Part shown: piece after piece, positions 23,901 to 37,119 of the stretch
Numbering within the stretch: the first letter of the stretch is position 1
Layout: the number at the start of each line of letters is the position of its first letter
NCBI GenBank assembly: GCA_023078555.1
Contig: CM041203.1
Coordinates: 5,540,538-5,604,537, forward strand
Source of the DNA: Ulva prolifera
Lineage: Eukaryota; Chlorophyta; Ulvophyceae; Ulvales; Ulvaceae
Direction: 5' to 3'
Length of the DNA: 64,000 nt
Position numbers and translations under genes: made by a program
Notes under the pieces: model-generated
What the model was told of the DNA's origin: nothing
The model's database searches: none
Seen by the model: only the letters and a program-made list of their open reading frames with translations

Positions 23901-24239
23901 GCCGTTCTGACGGCGTTGCTGGCGCCGTGGCCGCAGGGCGGGTCGCCGATGCGATGCCTGTCGGTGGGCTCCGAACGCTTTCCGCCGCAGCGCGTGGGCG
24001 ACATGGCGGCCATGATCCGCAGTTTCAGGAGGCTTGAGCGCCTCAGCATCTCCGGCCTCGGCCTTGGGTTGGAGGGTGTGGGGCTGATGGTGCAGGCGCT
24101 GCAGGGCTTGCCCCACCTGCGCAGTCTCCATGTGGACGGGAATGTGAGCAGCGAGGAGTCTCCCGAGAGGGCGCAGCTGCTGCACGTCTTGGCCCCCTTG
24201 ACACAGATCCACACCTTATTCTCTGGTGCGCATTCATAG
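20921..24239 (+). CDS. SKP1/BTB-like domain plus leucine-rich-repeat protein (paralogue 1)
   Basis: Three phase-0 exons: 20921-21274 (donor GTGCGA), 21916-22038 (donor GTGCGG) and 22464-24239, about 750 residues. Residues 1-159 resemble the SKP1/BTB fold: a RSKLISDLR stretch, a polar loop ending in PLPLGKGDAEAWLQF, then LLCRALK joined across the intron to AADFLQD, the same position as LILAANYLDI in SKP1. Residues 160-750 begin with a helical stretch (MVLRMLHAINR, LLQLLPPGFHPAVI) and continue with irregular ribonuclease-inhibitor-like LRRs (LPALEALDLVCNPLGDDG, LERLSISGLGL, LPHLRSLHVDGN). SKP1 and BTB folds commonly link targets to cullin ubiquitin ligases, so a substrate-adaptor role is possible. 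Two paralogues with the same exon phases lie at 37.1-41.1 and 46.4-42.8 kb. Intron 1 holds an R1 element 30 bases before exon 2. Confidence 0.7.
21789..21885 (+). mobile_element. R1 terminal-inverted-repeat element with 17-bp flanking duplication
   Basis: About 97 bases, starting tagtgttggctcgc and ending ggacgactcaa. The internal core tttgcagcatttcc..gctgccaccc..gaatattcgga is shared with the copy at 59886. The 17-base sequence CAGCCATTGTCACAGAG stands on both sides (21772-21788 and 21886-21902), a perfect target-site duplication. The element lies in intron 1 of the SKP1-like/LRR gene. Confidence 0.8.
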
Positions 24240-25876
24240 TTTCGACAGCGCTTCGCCCTTGCACAACCACAGACGGCAGGCGCCAGCCCTTCGCCTGGAA
24301 AGTCACCGCACCCGCTGTGTTCATGTGCATTATGACAGGGGATACATGCGCGGCTGAACAGCACTGTGCGCGTAGAGACACCGGGAGCGCCCGGTGCAGT
24401 CGACGTCGATTTGTTGGATGTCCTGCTGTAGCTGATGTGGGGGTGAGAGCAATGTTGAGTTGCCTCGGAGAACTCAAGGGTTGCTGTCCAGAGGTTAGAC
24501 CTGAACGTGTGAGATTGTTCCGTGTGATCGCGCTCGACGAGCCAGTGCTAGGTGAGTTGGCGGCAGTGATCATCGTGCCGAACCGCGGCCGATTCGCTAC
24601 AGCACCTTGAACCCTGACCATGTGGCGTGCTGTGGCGCAGAAGCCACCAGCAGACGAACAGGCAGGGGCTGCAAAGGCGAGTAGCCCGACACTCTGTTCA
24701 TGTATGCAAGCAGCCCTGTTGTTGATGTGGCAAAACCGGCAGAGTGAGCGTAAGCCTTTGCTGGCACCAGAGCATTCCAGTGCAATGGGTGGGCGCGGCG
24801 TGTGGCTGGCGTGTTGCTACAGTGCCACATGGATGAAGGCGGCTAGTCAAGTGTCCTGTGAAGCTCAACCGTAGCATGTGTGTGATCTCGATCATGGAGC
24901 GCTTGATCTGCAGATGCGATGTTCCTTGAGGAGTAGCTGAGGAGCCCCAGCTGAGCAGCTTCCGAATCTGGCGACTCTCCCGAAGATGCTTGGGGTTGAC
25001 TGCGGACAGACTGTTCGACATCTGCAACCTGCTCTTCGCACTCCCGGGTGCTGGTGGCATGCATGTCTGAATGCCCCGCTGATCCACCGACTTACTATAA
25101 GCGAGGCGCAAGAGGTTGGGTCTCAATGAGTGCTCTGACCGAGGTGTGTTCTGGTCGTGAACGAGACAGTTCTTGGGGATGTGCTTTGAGATGATATTCG
25201 CGATATTCTTGGACCGCATATGATGGGGACATAAGCAGATGCTGTGTTACACGATGTAAGTTAATGACGCGCAGATGATGTCAGTCTCTTGGTGCCCGGC
25301 CATGCGACCACGATGTATGGCCTCGTGTAATCTACTGTGATCTTTCTGCGTGCTCTTTCTGACACGCAGACACATATGCCTGCACCGGGCTGGCCGAACT
25401 GTTGTTGTACTCATCACATCAGCTCACCAATGCAAGGCCCAGCCCCAGGCCCCTGCTCCCCTGTGCCAGTGCTGTTGGTGGTAACGAGTAGTTGATTGTT
25501 TTGGTGCTCTGCCACACGGCGGTCCGTGCTTTCACACATTGCAAAAGCCAAGGCCCCCGATCCTCCCCGGACACCCACATCGCAGCAGCTGCACCCCCGT
25601 CCCACCTGGCGACCGCATTAATGTAATAATATTATGTTCAGACCGCCCCCCTGTAAGGCCACCACGGCCGCCCCTCAGGCACGCCCAAGGTACACGTTTG
25701 CATGGATCGGCAACCGACACGGGCTCGCTTGCTGGAATGGCACACCCGGGCAGCTGTGTGGAAGGTACTTTGAGAGAGGTTTCAGTGACGTGTTTGTCTG
25801 CACCCATTCACACGCATGCTTCTGGAACCATCCAGTTGCTGTAGGGGTACACATACCCATACACACACAGAGTGGT

Positions 25877-25983
25877 GTGGGCTCGTGCCCAGCCTAGTGC
25901 CATGAATGTGTCAGGGGATTTACGAGTGGGTTCCGAGAACCGGTCGCGTGCATGGCCTCTGTCCTTTGTAATCACATACAAGC
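25877..25983 (+). repeat. R3 dispersed repeat
   Basis: About 105 bases: ctcgtgcccagcctagtgcc, gggatttacgagtgggttcc, then cctctgtcctttgtaatcac. Matches 26857-26957 closely and 20199-20297 more distantly. Confidence 0.75.
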
Positions 25984-26164
25984 ACAGACTCACACAAGCA
26001 CTATGGGGTGGAGGTGTGTGCGCGTCTGGGCACTACAGTGTGTCGCATGGATGAAGCCGGAGTGGCCGAGTGCATCGCCACGGCAGCCGCCGAGCACGCC
26101 AACGCCAGCAGCGCTCGGCCGTCGGTCTGTCGTGCTGTGCTGGGGTGCCGTGTTTGGTTGCTGT

Positions 26165-26311
26165 GGTACAAGCTTAAGGACGACTCGTTCGGAAGTCGGA
26201 ATGGCCGGTAGCACCGCCAGGGCAACGAAAAAGCACACCGACGGCCCAACGTTGGGTGCTGTGTGGGGTGGCATCTGCTACGGACCACTCCGACTTTGTC
26301 TTTGCAACACA
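26165..26311. repeat. Two R2 heads in inverted orientation
   Basis: A plus-strand R2 core (ggccggtagcaccgccaggg) near 26203 is followed by a minus-strand R2 head (ctttgtctttgcaacacac) near 26295. Both match the better copies at 60.2-60.8 kb. Confidence 0.6.
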
Positions 26312-26856
26312 CACCCGTCTGAACCCCCCTCCCCCGCATGTGTCACCTCAGCGGCGGACGCTCTGCAGCCGCGCCCCCGGCAGCCTGAGCCCCAGCAGCT
26401 GAGCCCCGGGGCGGCTGCGCCATCAGACTGCTGGGGTCCTGCCCATGGCACAAACCCTGTCTCCCCACACATCCGCAGCATGGCCAACGTGCCGTCGCGC
26501 AGGCTGTCTCCCCCGAAGCCCAAAACCGCAAGGACAGGACGGCTGTGCATGCGTGTATAGAAGCTGCGGAGGCCATGTTCTTGATGGAACTCAGACAGCT
26601 TTTCAGCATAGTCTTCCCCGACTTCTACTTGGACGCGTTCACGGTTCTGTATTCACAAACACAACACAAGAGCACCTTCCGGACTGCTGATTAGTCACCT
26701 GCGCGTCACGGCGTGCATGCATGATTCACGATGCATACATGCACCGCGAATGACGAATGCTCTGCGCCGGTTGAGTGTGGCGTTGTGCAAGGGGAATGCT
26801 CTTGTGCTCCGTGCGGGGCTTCAATCTTTGGCTGGCATCACCGGCCGAGCTGTGGT

Positions 26857-26957
26857 ACGTGCTCGTGCCCGGCCTAGTGCCATGACTGCGTGAGTGGATT
26901 TGCGTGTGTATTCCTGGCAACGGCTCGCTGCCCGGCCTCTGTCCTCTGTAACTACAT
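26857..26957 (+). repeat. R3 dispersed repeat
   Basis: Starts ctcgtgcccggcctagtgcc, has a middle gtggatttgcgtgtgtattc, and ends cctctgtcctctgtaactac. Second copy of the unit at 25877, in the same orientation 980 bases away. Confidence 0.75.
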
Positions 26958-27163
26958 GCACCGCGGGGCCTGCAGAGTGCTAGATCGACGTCGTGACGAT
27001 GGTTGGACTCAGGCAGCCTCTAACTCACGCGTTCCTTGTGCGCACCGCGCATGCAGGCCCTAACGCCAATTTTTTTCGGCACTTGTGTTATGCTGATGGG
27101 AGCTCGTCCGCGTTCACTCTCCTGATCAATCGAAAAAACGACTTCTGCCTTGGTGTATGTTGC

Positions 27164-27807
<644 letters not shown>

Positions 27808-28347
27808 GTAACGCTTGCTGAAGGAATCCAGCTACATCGGTTGCGACCAGGGAGCTACAGGCAGATGCGTAAGGAACTCCTTCGATCCGTAGACTACTTT
27901 GTTGCGACGGCTCAGCCTGATCGGGGGAGCGCTGCGCAGATTGCTGGGACGGGCACCCAGATTTTCGCTCCAAGCCTGTGACACCATGAAGCGCCCTTCG
28001 CCACAAGGCTCGTTGTAGGTGACTGCGCCCCGGTCATGATTCGATGTGCGCCGTCCGTTTCTTTTTCCGTGCGCAATGTACATGTACATGTCGGGTTCGC
28101 CCACACCGACAGCCACTTGCATTTGTCACCGCGCTCATCGTCATGCTGTTGCTATCGTGCACCGGCTCAATCAATGTATACTGTGATATGACGTTTGCTT
28201 TGGATGCTGATAGACAGATGTGAACATGCAGCTGATGCGTTGAAGGCTTCACATGTTCACACGTACGTGAACAGTGAGAGCTAGGCCCGTCACGAAATCG
28301 AAGGCAGCTCCGGGTTCGCTCGCAGGGAACATAAAGAAGCTTGAAAC

Positions 28348-31300
28348 ATGGATCCAATTACAGTCATCGAGGGCGTTGTGACGGTCGTCGGAGCTGTTCA
28401 CTCGATCGTGCAGGCCTTGCGAGAGTACAAGCTGAACCTCGAAGCTATCGATGACTTAGCGCTGTACGTCTCATGAATCTCGAGATATTGACATGGATTA
28501 AGATCCTCTTGCTGTGAATAACTCAGCTGGACCGTGTCATGCACCCAAGGCTTGTTGTCCGAAAAGCCGACTTGCAAGTTGAAATGCCACACAAGTTGAA
28601 GTACGGCCGTTGCTTTCGTCAACATCCAGTGACTATCATCCTGTAGCGGTGCTAGTTGTGCAACTATCGAGCGTTGTTTACAATGCTGGCCCCAACGCTC
28701 ACTCCTGCATGGCCCAGGCTGTCACAGTGTGTTGCAAGGACAAAGCAAGGCAGGTAGCACCGCGAGCAACAACAACCGATACCAGGGGAATCACACGCAC
28801 GCAATCAGCCACACGCAGCTGTCGCAGTGTGCATGCTGCAGTGTTGGGTCGCGCTGCAGCAATTCCAGGGCTGTCACCCACAGCCAGAAACCATGCTTTC
28901 TGGCTGCAGCACTGAACATTCGGAATTGTGACATGTGAACGGTCCCGACGACCCAACACTGGTATGCTGCCAAACAGCAAACATGCACTAGAAGCCGACT
29001 TGCCTTTGAAAAGGTTCCCCCAACTTTAGGGCTGCAAGGATGCCGCAAATGCAGCTATGCCACTATGTCAGCAGTGTGCGTGTGAGCGGTGGGACTCGCC
29101 TGCAGTGCATTGTTGGGTCGCTGGGACATGTTGCATTTTGGACCCCACTCACATGCAACAATTCCGAATATTTAGGTATCACTTCCGGGTGGCAGCCCTG
29201 AAAATTCAGTAAGGGAACGCAACGTTGCTGTAGTGCCCTTGCCACACGTGTACATGCCACCTGCGCAGCTCCTCCGAATTCACATAGCTCACATGGTTAG
29301 CTTCCGACCAGCAGCGAAACTGCGTCTGCATACTTTCAACACGCGAGCTGTAGTACAGGTTTCTGGTGACCTTGGCAAAAGTGCTGAAGGAGCAGAGGCG
29401 GGACCGCATCCCTCCTGCGGGGCTGCATGTCCTGCAAGCCATAGAAAAAGAGACACAGAAGATTCACACCACGGTCTCAAACTTCCAGCAGAGCCACCGG
29501 GTGATGAAGGCCATAAAAGCCAGCTCCACCGTGGTGCGACGCTGACTCTGCTGGATATATCTCGGATCTCCATCTACCTGCACATGCTTCACAAGTGTGA
29601 TTGCTTTACATTTCAACAAGCTCACTTTCCGCCCACCGCGGGTATGTATGCACCTACCTGCACTGACGCGTGCGGATCCGGGCTGTGCATGGCGCGGGGT
29701 GTGATGCTTCGGAGTGGAGTGTGTGGGGCAGTGTCTGCGATGCTGGAAATGTGGCCGTATTCACAGTTGTGCGGAAGCATTTGAGTTCTGTGTGCTGTGT
29801 AAATGCGAGATTTGTCCTGCAGGCACAGCTACGGGAGTCCCGGGTGGTTGTGCACGAGCACTGGACACTCTACCTTGCATCCGTCTCCGCCGCAGGCGGT
29901 TCGCCTGTGCGCGCCGGATGTGGCTCGGACGTCAGTCCACCCTCTGATCAGGGCTCCTCATCCACGGTGTATGAACACCTGCAACTATTCTATGGCGCCT
30001 TTGCCGCGTTGTCCGATGGTGGCGGCCGCGTGGACGCCGGGCTCGCGGGCAAGCTGCGCGAGCTGACTCAGCGACCGCCTGGTGACATCAGCGATGACCA
30101 GGAGCGCTACGTTGCGGCCGTGGTGATGCACATGCAACGGCAGGCGGCGGCGAAGGTGCCCGCGGACGCATTTGTTGTTGCTGTGCATGTTCGAGGGCAC
30201 CTTGCGCAGATGCACGAGGCGATGGAGCGCAGCTTTGCGGCCAGCATGGCCGGCCTAAAAGCGCAGCTGGAGCTCATCTCCGAGCAAAATGCGATCATCG
30301 TACAGGGGCAACAAGCGATTCTCAAACAGGTCAGGGGCTGCGAGGTAGTTCTCCAGGCGTTGGCCTATGGCACGCCGGTGCGCTCGCTTCGGGCGGACGA
30401 GCAGGCCGTCCTAGACATGCACACTGCGGAGGTGGAGAAGGAGGAGAGCTTTGTAGTCGACCGTAATGTGATGGTCTGCCCAAGAACGGGCCTGCAGTTT
30501 ACGCGGCAGGGCGACACGGTGCCGACGGTCGTGCCCGGGTGCGGCTGCGTGGTAGCGCGTGCTATGGCTGAGGTGTACTTGCGGGACGAGCAGTGTGTGG
30601 TGTGCTATCAGCACGTGTGCGTGCCAGAGGGCACAAAGTTCAAGTTGGAACCAGATAAAGCCGCGCTTCTTTTCCTCGAGGACCTCGAGAACGACAGGAT
30701 GCCCGCTATCGCAAAGTTTGATGTGAAAGCAGACTTTGTGGAAGACGAAGGGGGGGAGGACACGTGGCGGGCGGGGGGGGAGGGGGTCGTGCGGTTCGGC
30801 ACGCTGCGCGGGAATCGTGTCGCCGTCAAAACGGTCGTCTTTGCTAGGGCCGAGGCGGCCACTAGGCAGCGGCGCTGCCGCCGGCATGTGCTGCTGAACA
30901 GCATATGCATGCAGCAGTGTGCCGCGAGGGCGTCAGACTACGTGTGCGAGATCGTCGGGCTGTGCTGGGAGGAGACTCGGGCCCACATCGCGATGCCACT
31001 GTATGCAACCACGCTGCAGGAGCACGTGTTGCCGGTGGCCGGGGAGGATCCGCCCGATGCCTCTGCACCGCGTGCTGGGCCTGTGCTGCGCGCTGACACG
31101 GGCCGTGTACGACGTGCACCGCTGCGGCATTCTCCACTGCGATATCACGCCTGCAAATGTTCTGCTCGCGGACGACGGCTCGCCGCGGCTCACGGACTTC
31201 GGGCTGTCACACATCGACCGCAACGGCCGCAAGACACGGACTTCGATGGGCCATACGTTGCTTTACTCGGCGCCAGAGCAAGTCAACGGCAAGGTGAACG

Positions 31301-34300
31301 AGGCAACGGATCTGTTTGCGCTCGGGCGGACGCTGGCGTTTGCGGCTACAGGGGTCGTGCCGTCACCCGACGGGCAGAAGCTGCCGAAGCAGCCGCCGGG
31401 CCTGCTGCAGCAGCTGGAGCTACTCACGGGGAGTGCAGAGGCTCGGCAGAAGATCAATGTTGTTCAAGTCATCGGCGTGTTTCAGAGCCTCCTGTCCACG
31501 CACGGCCCAGTGCCGGTGCGGGACAGCCCTTCTTGACTCCGTTCTCCGGGCACAGGGCAATAACAAATTTGTTAAAGACCGCCTTTCCGGCGCTGACCCC
31601 ACACCGAGTTTGCGATGGCGTCTTGTACTGTCAGACGCCTAGACCTAACTCCACTTGGGACTAGGCAGTCAACATGATGCAAGGTCATGTAACAGTGGCG
31701 GTGAAATGGCGGATCCTGTGTGCAGATCGAAAGGTTGCAAACCGTGGAGGACTTGTCAGCGCGACTGGCGTTTGGGGATGAAGTCGACCTGGAGGGCCGA
31801 GAGATGAGCCTGTCCAATAGCACTCCAGCCCCCCACAGCGTGGCTGTGCCCGTGTCTCTCACTGAGCAGCTGGGAGGCGGCCTGTGCTGCGTCACCTGGG
31901 CGCTCCAGGATGCCCCAGAGGCCGCGTGCTGGGACCTCGCGCAGCACGGCGCTATGCTGTGCAACGTGACCCTTCACATCCCGGAGCACGGGTGTTTGCA
32001 TGTGCTGGCTGGCGACTCCCCCGGGACGTGGCGAAACATGACCATCGCCGGTGCGAGGTCCCTCGATGTGCCTCTGACATACGATAGTATGCATTGCCTG
32101 AACCACGGGATGCTCCACGGACTCTGAGAAACCGACCATGTTTGCAAGACCCACTAGCAGCCGTCAATGCCTGTGCTGCCTGATACATCCTAGGCCACTT
32201 TGGATATGATTGTCGATCACATGTCGCTGTACCTGAAATTATATGTCCAATTCACCCATGCTGTCCCGATAAGTCAGGATGGTGACTCATGTGATCAAAC
32301 TAGTAATCCAGTTTGCTGGAGGTCTGACCATATGCTGTGTGTTGCGCAGGTGGAGGCCACAGCGTGGTGATCGTTGAGGGCACGTTGACCCTCAACACTG
32401 TGGACTTAGACGGTTGCACCCTAGTAGCCGCCACAGCCACACACATCGAAGCCTCAAAGTGCACGTTCACAAATGCCCGCCTCGCTATCTGTGCCTCCGC
32501 GGCAGGCGCTCATGTCACCCTGTCCGCGTGCCGCATACATGACTGCCGCTCCGGCATTGCGGCTCTCGATGGGGCTACTGCGGGAGCCAGCGCAGAGAGC
32601 GCGGTCGAGTGTCAAGGGGACGGGTGCTGTGTGTCTGCTCAGGGGGTTGGGTCTTCTGTCGTGGTCTGTGACGGCTCGACGCTTTCATCCCGCACTGTGA
32701 CATCCTCTCCGGACATTTCGCTGTGGCTTGGGTGCGCCACCGCTGTTAGTGGCGCTTCCATCAAGCTGCATGAAGCCAAACTGTCCACGGCAGAGGGCTC
32801 GCAGGCGGCGGGCGGAGTCCTGGTGCATGGGGAGGGCACCACAGCCACTCTTAGCGACTGCAGCTTCGCTGTGTCAGCAAACGCGGTCTCCGCGCTTGCT
32901 GGCGGGAGGGTGACGGTCCGCCAAAGTACTGCTACGGGCGGCGAATGTGGGCTGTGCGTCGCTGGGTCAGGCTCTCAGGTAGAATCAAACGAATGCACTG
33001 TGTCCAAGAGCACAGTCAGCTGTGCTGACGTCCGCGCCGGGGGCCGCCTGGACGCCGTCAAGAGTAGCTTCTGCAGCAGCGCAAAGATGGGGGTGTCTGC
33101 GCATGGCTGTGGCTCGTCGCTCGATCTCAAAGAGTGCAATGTGGCGCTGAACGCAGAGTGGGGGGTGTTTGTGAGTGGGCGCGCAGTTGCTTCTGTGCAA
33201 GGTGGGAAGGCCGAGCGGAACAATTGGGACGGGATGTGCGTCTGTGAAAAGGCCGAGGCCACGCTCACATGCTTCAGCCTCCTCTCCAGCAAGCGAGGGG
33301 GGGGCCTGATGGTCAACCACGCAGGATCCCGCGCCACTGCCGTAAGCTGCGAGTTTGCGAGAAACGCGCTCCACGGGGCCCGCGCTTACGGCGGCGGCGT
33401 GCTGTGCGCCGAAGCATGCAGCGCAGCGGAAAATGGCTTGCGTGAGGCGTTCTCAGCACCTGTGGCCACTGGCCGCTCGCATGCACACCCGTCAATGCGG
33501 CTGCTGCTTGAAGACCAGGCGGACTCCGACGCCAGCGCGTGTGGGTTCTACGCACATGGCGCCGGCACCAGCGTGACTGCCGGGAAGAGCTGCAAGGCGA
33601 CTGCGAACTGCGGCGGCGGGTTTCTCGCGGCGCGGGGCGCCACACTCACGGTCACGGACAGCGAAGCCAGTGGCAACGCTGGCCCGGGGGCCGCCGTCCG
33701 CCGTGAAGCCACGGCCAAGCTTTTGAACAGCAACTTCAATACATCGGTGGCCGGATCAGGGGTAGAGGTCTACGATGCGGGCACGACTGTGGAGCTGTCA
33801 GGCTGCAAGGCAGAGCGTAACACGAGTGCCGGTGTGCGCGTACAAGGCGGCGCCGCGTTGACGGTGCATGCGCTGCACGCATTGAACAACAAGGAGGACG
33901 GGATGCTGCTGGTGGGGTGCAGTGCAACGGCGGCAAATGGCGCTCAGACGACCGTGGAGGTGAAGTCCTGCATTGCCGACAGCAACACAAAGTGCGGTGT
34001 GCGAGTCCACAACGGTGCCTTGCTGACGGTGCACACCCTCAATGCATGGAGCAACGACGAGGACGGGCTGTTGATCTCGGGAGCTGGCTCGGCTGCTTCA
34101 GGGGTGACGAAAGAATCTGTGAAATCGGGAAAGTGCGTTGCCACTGACAACCTTAAGCGTGGGATCTGCGTCCGCGACGGCGCCGCAATGACCATGCATG
34201 CGGTGGTAGCCTCGCAGAACACGGGGGATGGGCTTCTGCTGATGGGCAGCGGTGGTACAGCCGCCGGAGCAATGAAGGCTGCACATGCATCAATGGAGCT

Positions 34301-35486
34301 CACGCAGTGCAGAGCGGAGGGTAACGAAGGCTGCGGTGTCTGCGTCAAGGCCGGCGCAGCGCTGACCGCGAAGACCCTGCATGCATGCAACAACAAAACT
34401 GGCGGCGTGCTGATTGAGGGGAGCGGCTCCCCCACACCTGGCACGAAAACCTTCACCCCGTCATCTGCAAAGGTGACGGACTGCTCCGCAACGGAGAATG
34501 CTGTCAGCGGTGTCCAGGTCCGCGGCGGTGCGAGTTTGACAGTGCAAGCCGTGCATGCATCGGACAACGCGGCGGCAGGGCTGCTGCTGGAGGGGAGCGG
34601 CTCATCCGTTGTTGCGAGCAACCTTACAGCCAAGTCAAATCGCGACAGTGGCGCCCATGTGCACACCGCCGCGCACCTGAGGGCTGACCGCTTCACAGCG
34701 GCGGAGAATCATGTCGCTGGGCTCCGTGTTGAGCAACACGCGGTTGCGCGTGTCATGAGCGCACGTATCTCCGGCACGGTCGCCGGGAGCGGTGTGGTCG
34801 CTGACAGCCACGGCAGCGCCCTGCTGATGCTGTACTGCAAAGTCTTCGACAACAGTGCGTATGGGCTGCTTTCACAGGGTGCGGCAACCATCAAGATGTC
34901 AAGTTACGAGGGTCCGTCCCGTGTCGAAGGGAATCACCGATCGAATGCGAGAGTGACAGGGGGGGGGTTCCTGCTGCTAGACAATGTCAAGTTGAGCGGG
35001 AGTCAGGCGGGCGGGGTGGTAGCGGACGGGGAGGGGACATCGGCGATGCTCGCGGATTGCACGGTGTCGGACAATGGAGCAGCGGGGCTGGCGGTGCATG
35101 GCGGTGCGACGCTGACGTGCCAGCGCTCGACCGTCGCAGACAACAAACAGGAGGGTGTGGAGGTGAAGGCTGCAGGGAAGGTGCAGCTGAGCAGAGCGAG
35201 CGTGCGGGGGAGTGCGCAGGGCAGCGGGGTGCTGGTCCACGGCGCCGGGTCGTCGGCGTCGCTGATCTTCTGTGAAGCCGCGGAGAACGATGTCGGGATT
35301 GACGTGCGAGAGGGGGGACGGGCGGAGGTGCAGAGCAGCGGCACGGCAGACAATGGCAGGGCGGGGGTGGCTGTTGACCACAGCAGCAAGCTCGAGATGA
35401 GCCGCTGCAAGAGTGTGGATGCGACGCCATTCATCGCGCCGAAAGTGAGGGGATGTTTGGTGCGTGCAGAGTGCACGCCAAAGTAG
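28348..35486 (+). CDS. Helical bundle, RING/U-box-like module, protein kinase and beta-helix fusion (locus 1; one frameshift)
   Basis: Five exons: 28348-28463, 29359-29533, 29823-31515, 31726-32050 and 32350-35486. Donors are GTACGT and then GTGCGA/GTGCGG; acceptors end in CAG. Phases agree at every join, giving about 1,814 residues once one extra base near 31045-31060 is allowed for. Order: residues 1-97 an amphipathic helical bundle (VHSIVQALREYKLNLEAIDD); a helical stretch; about 308-360 a RING/U-box-like cysteine module (MVCPRTGLQF, VVPGCGCVV, CVVC); about 420-661 a kinase with VAVK, HCDITPANVLL, DFG and APE; 662-770 a linker; 770-1814 a right-handed parallel beta-helix of short Gly/Val/Cys-rich rungs. 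The frameshift splits the kinase between its lobes. It is either a sequencing error or a disabling mutation. The paralogue at 53892-63962 lacks the frameshift but has lost the catalytic residues. Substrate and location unknown. Confidence 0.75.
28731..28815 (+). repeat. R2 (SINE-like) element in intron 1 of locus 1
   Basis: Head gttgcaaggacaaagcaagg followed by caggtagcaccgcgagcaac and gggaatcacacgcacgcaat. Same orientation as the host gene. Confidence 0.7.
28839..28961 (+). mobile_element. R1 terminal-inverted-repeat element in intron 1 of locus 1
   Basis: Perfect 13-base terminal inverted repeat CAGTGTTGGGTCG / CGACCCAACACTG, 123 bases long. The core includes gcagcaattccagggctgtc and acattcggaattgtg. 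It is flanked by GCATGCTG and GTATGCTG, a likely 8-base target duplication with one change. An internal insertion around tttctggctgcag makes it longer than its relatives. Confidence 0.85.
29105..29228 (-). mobile_element. R1 element, diverged copy in reverse orientation
   Basis: Contains cattgttgggtcgc at one end and, read on the minus strand, the R1 core ttttcagggctgccaccc and aatattcggaattgttgcatg. The outer terminal repeat is not intact. It lies in the same intron as the copy at 28839. Confidence 0.65.
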
Positions 35487-37119
35487 CGCCCCGGGGTAGG
35501 TTCAGCTGGCTGGACTCGTGGCCGCCACTCATGATTGCATGAGGGGAAATGTGAGGATGTTCGGACCAGACTCTGTAAATGCATTGCCTGGTAGTGCACT
35601 TGGGTGCTCTGCGATGCAGTGGCCTGAGTCCTTGTGATGTGTCACTCAAGCACAGTGCACGCACTGTAGGAATGCAGGTGCTCATCATTCGAGCTTGATT
35701 GGCAGCAGGAATGTGTCCTGTTCCTGGGTGGTCTTGCTCTGATGCCTTGCGAATTCAGTCGTGCGGAGTCTGATGTTTGACTGGCGTGTGACTCTGCTAA
35801 TTGTCTTGATCACGGAAAAGCACCGTTGGATCACTCAGGCCATGACGCAATGTCATCTCAGTGATGAAGTTGTTGTTGCGTCTGGATACCACATACAAAG
35901 CGTGTCACTCATATTCAGATTCAGCACAGTGTACATGTGGAGCTCCCGTTGAAGCGCATCTGCGATGATGGGTCGATGTTGTGTCAGCAAATATGGGCCT
36001 GATCTGGCTCGAATATCCTGGCCAGAACAGGGGAGGGCGTAGGCAGGCATGACAGCCATGATGGAAGCGTCAGAATTCCTTCTCAAGAACAAGGTCGGTA
36101 CTACATCTGCGATAAGAGAAAAATCTCGAGTCAGACCTAGCCACGCAAGAAGACTGTCACGTTTCGTGGGTTGCGTCTCCATGGAGCTGAACAGAGCAGG
36201 TTCATCAAAATTCCTGGGGCATCAAAGTGACAAGGCTCTGAAACGCGTCGTATCGATACTTGAGTGATAGAACTAGCTTTGCTAGGCTACGCGGCGATTG
36301 CTACTGAATGGGCTCCGGAGAGCGTAACCACATAGCTTCAGACGAGTTGTGCACTCGCACAACTGCACTTCCCCCACTGACTTCAAACGAGCACCGATTG
36401 GCGGAATCTGTTTCATAGATGCTGTATACGCAAGTCACCTGTCCTCAAGGCCACGGTGGGTCGTTTTCCGAGCCTTGGGCAGTCCAGCCAGGGATACCAT
36501 GGCGTGACCGTCAAGGAGCAGTGGGGCCTTGAAGCTATCGATTCATGTGGACGACATAGCAGCTTCAGGAAGCCGGAAGCCTATGCGCTGAGAATTCGGC
36601 AAGCAGCGTTCCGTGTGCGTTTGCCTAAAACATTATCGCTCGCACATACGTGATCGTCGGGCAGCCTCAGTGTTACATCTACATGCCTTCGGGCCAAGCA
36701 TCATGTCAATTTACCCCGGCCATGGCACGAGTCGTCCGGCATCCTAGATGGCCAGAGGGGCTGTCAGGTTCAGTGCAAGGGGCCCTCGCGAGGTGTCCGT
36801 TACTACTGCCAAGCACCAGCGCACTCGGCAGCGCACCTCATAATCCCTTGGCCAATGGTGCCTCTTACTGGAGCTGTTTTCTGGGGGTTCCCCTTCCGTA
36901 CTAGTGTCTCCCACATTTCCCCGCCAACAGGGAAAGTAGGTGCACTCCACCAGTCTGCCAACGTATTGTGTGGCATGTATGTATGCATATAGCGATGTGT
37001 ACTGATGGTTATTTCATGAACACTACCAACTGACTGACTCGCCCTTGGGCCCGACCCTTTGATCCACAAGTCCTCGAAGAACACGAGTCTTACTTAGCAT
37101 GACACGATCTTGCATCTAA
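35487..37119. other. No supported gene
   Basis: Short frames only. A missing first exon of the next gene may lie here (for example the frame around 36390-36500 or 36181-36267), but I cannot support one choice. Confidence 0.4.
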
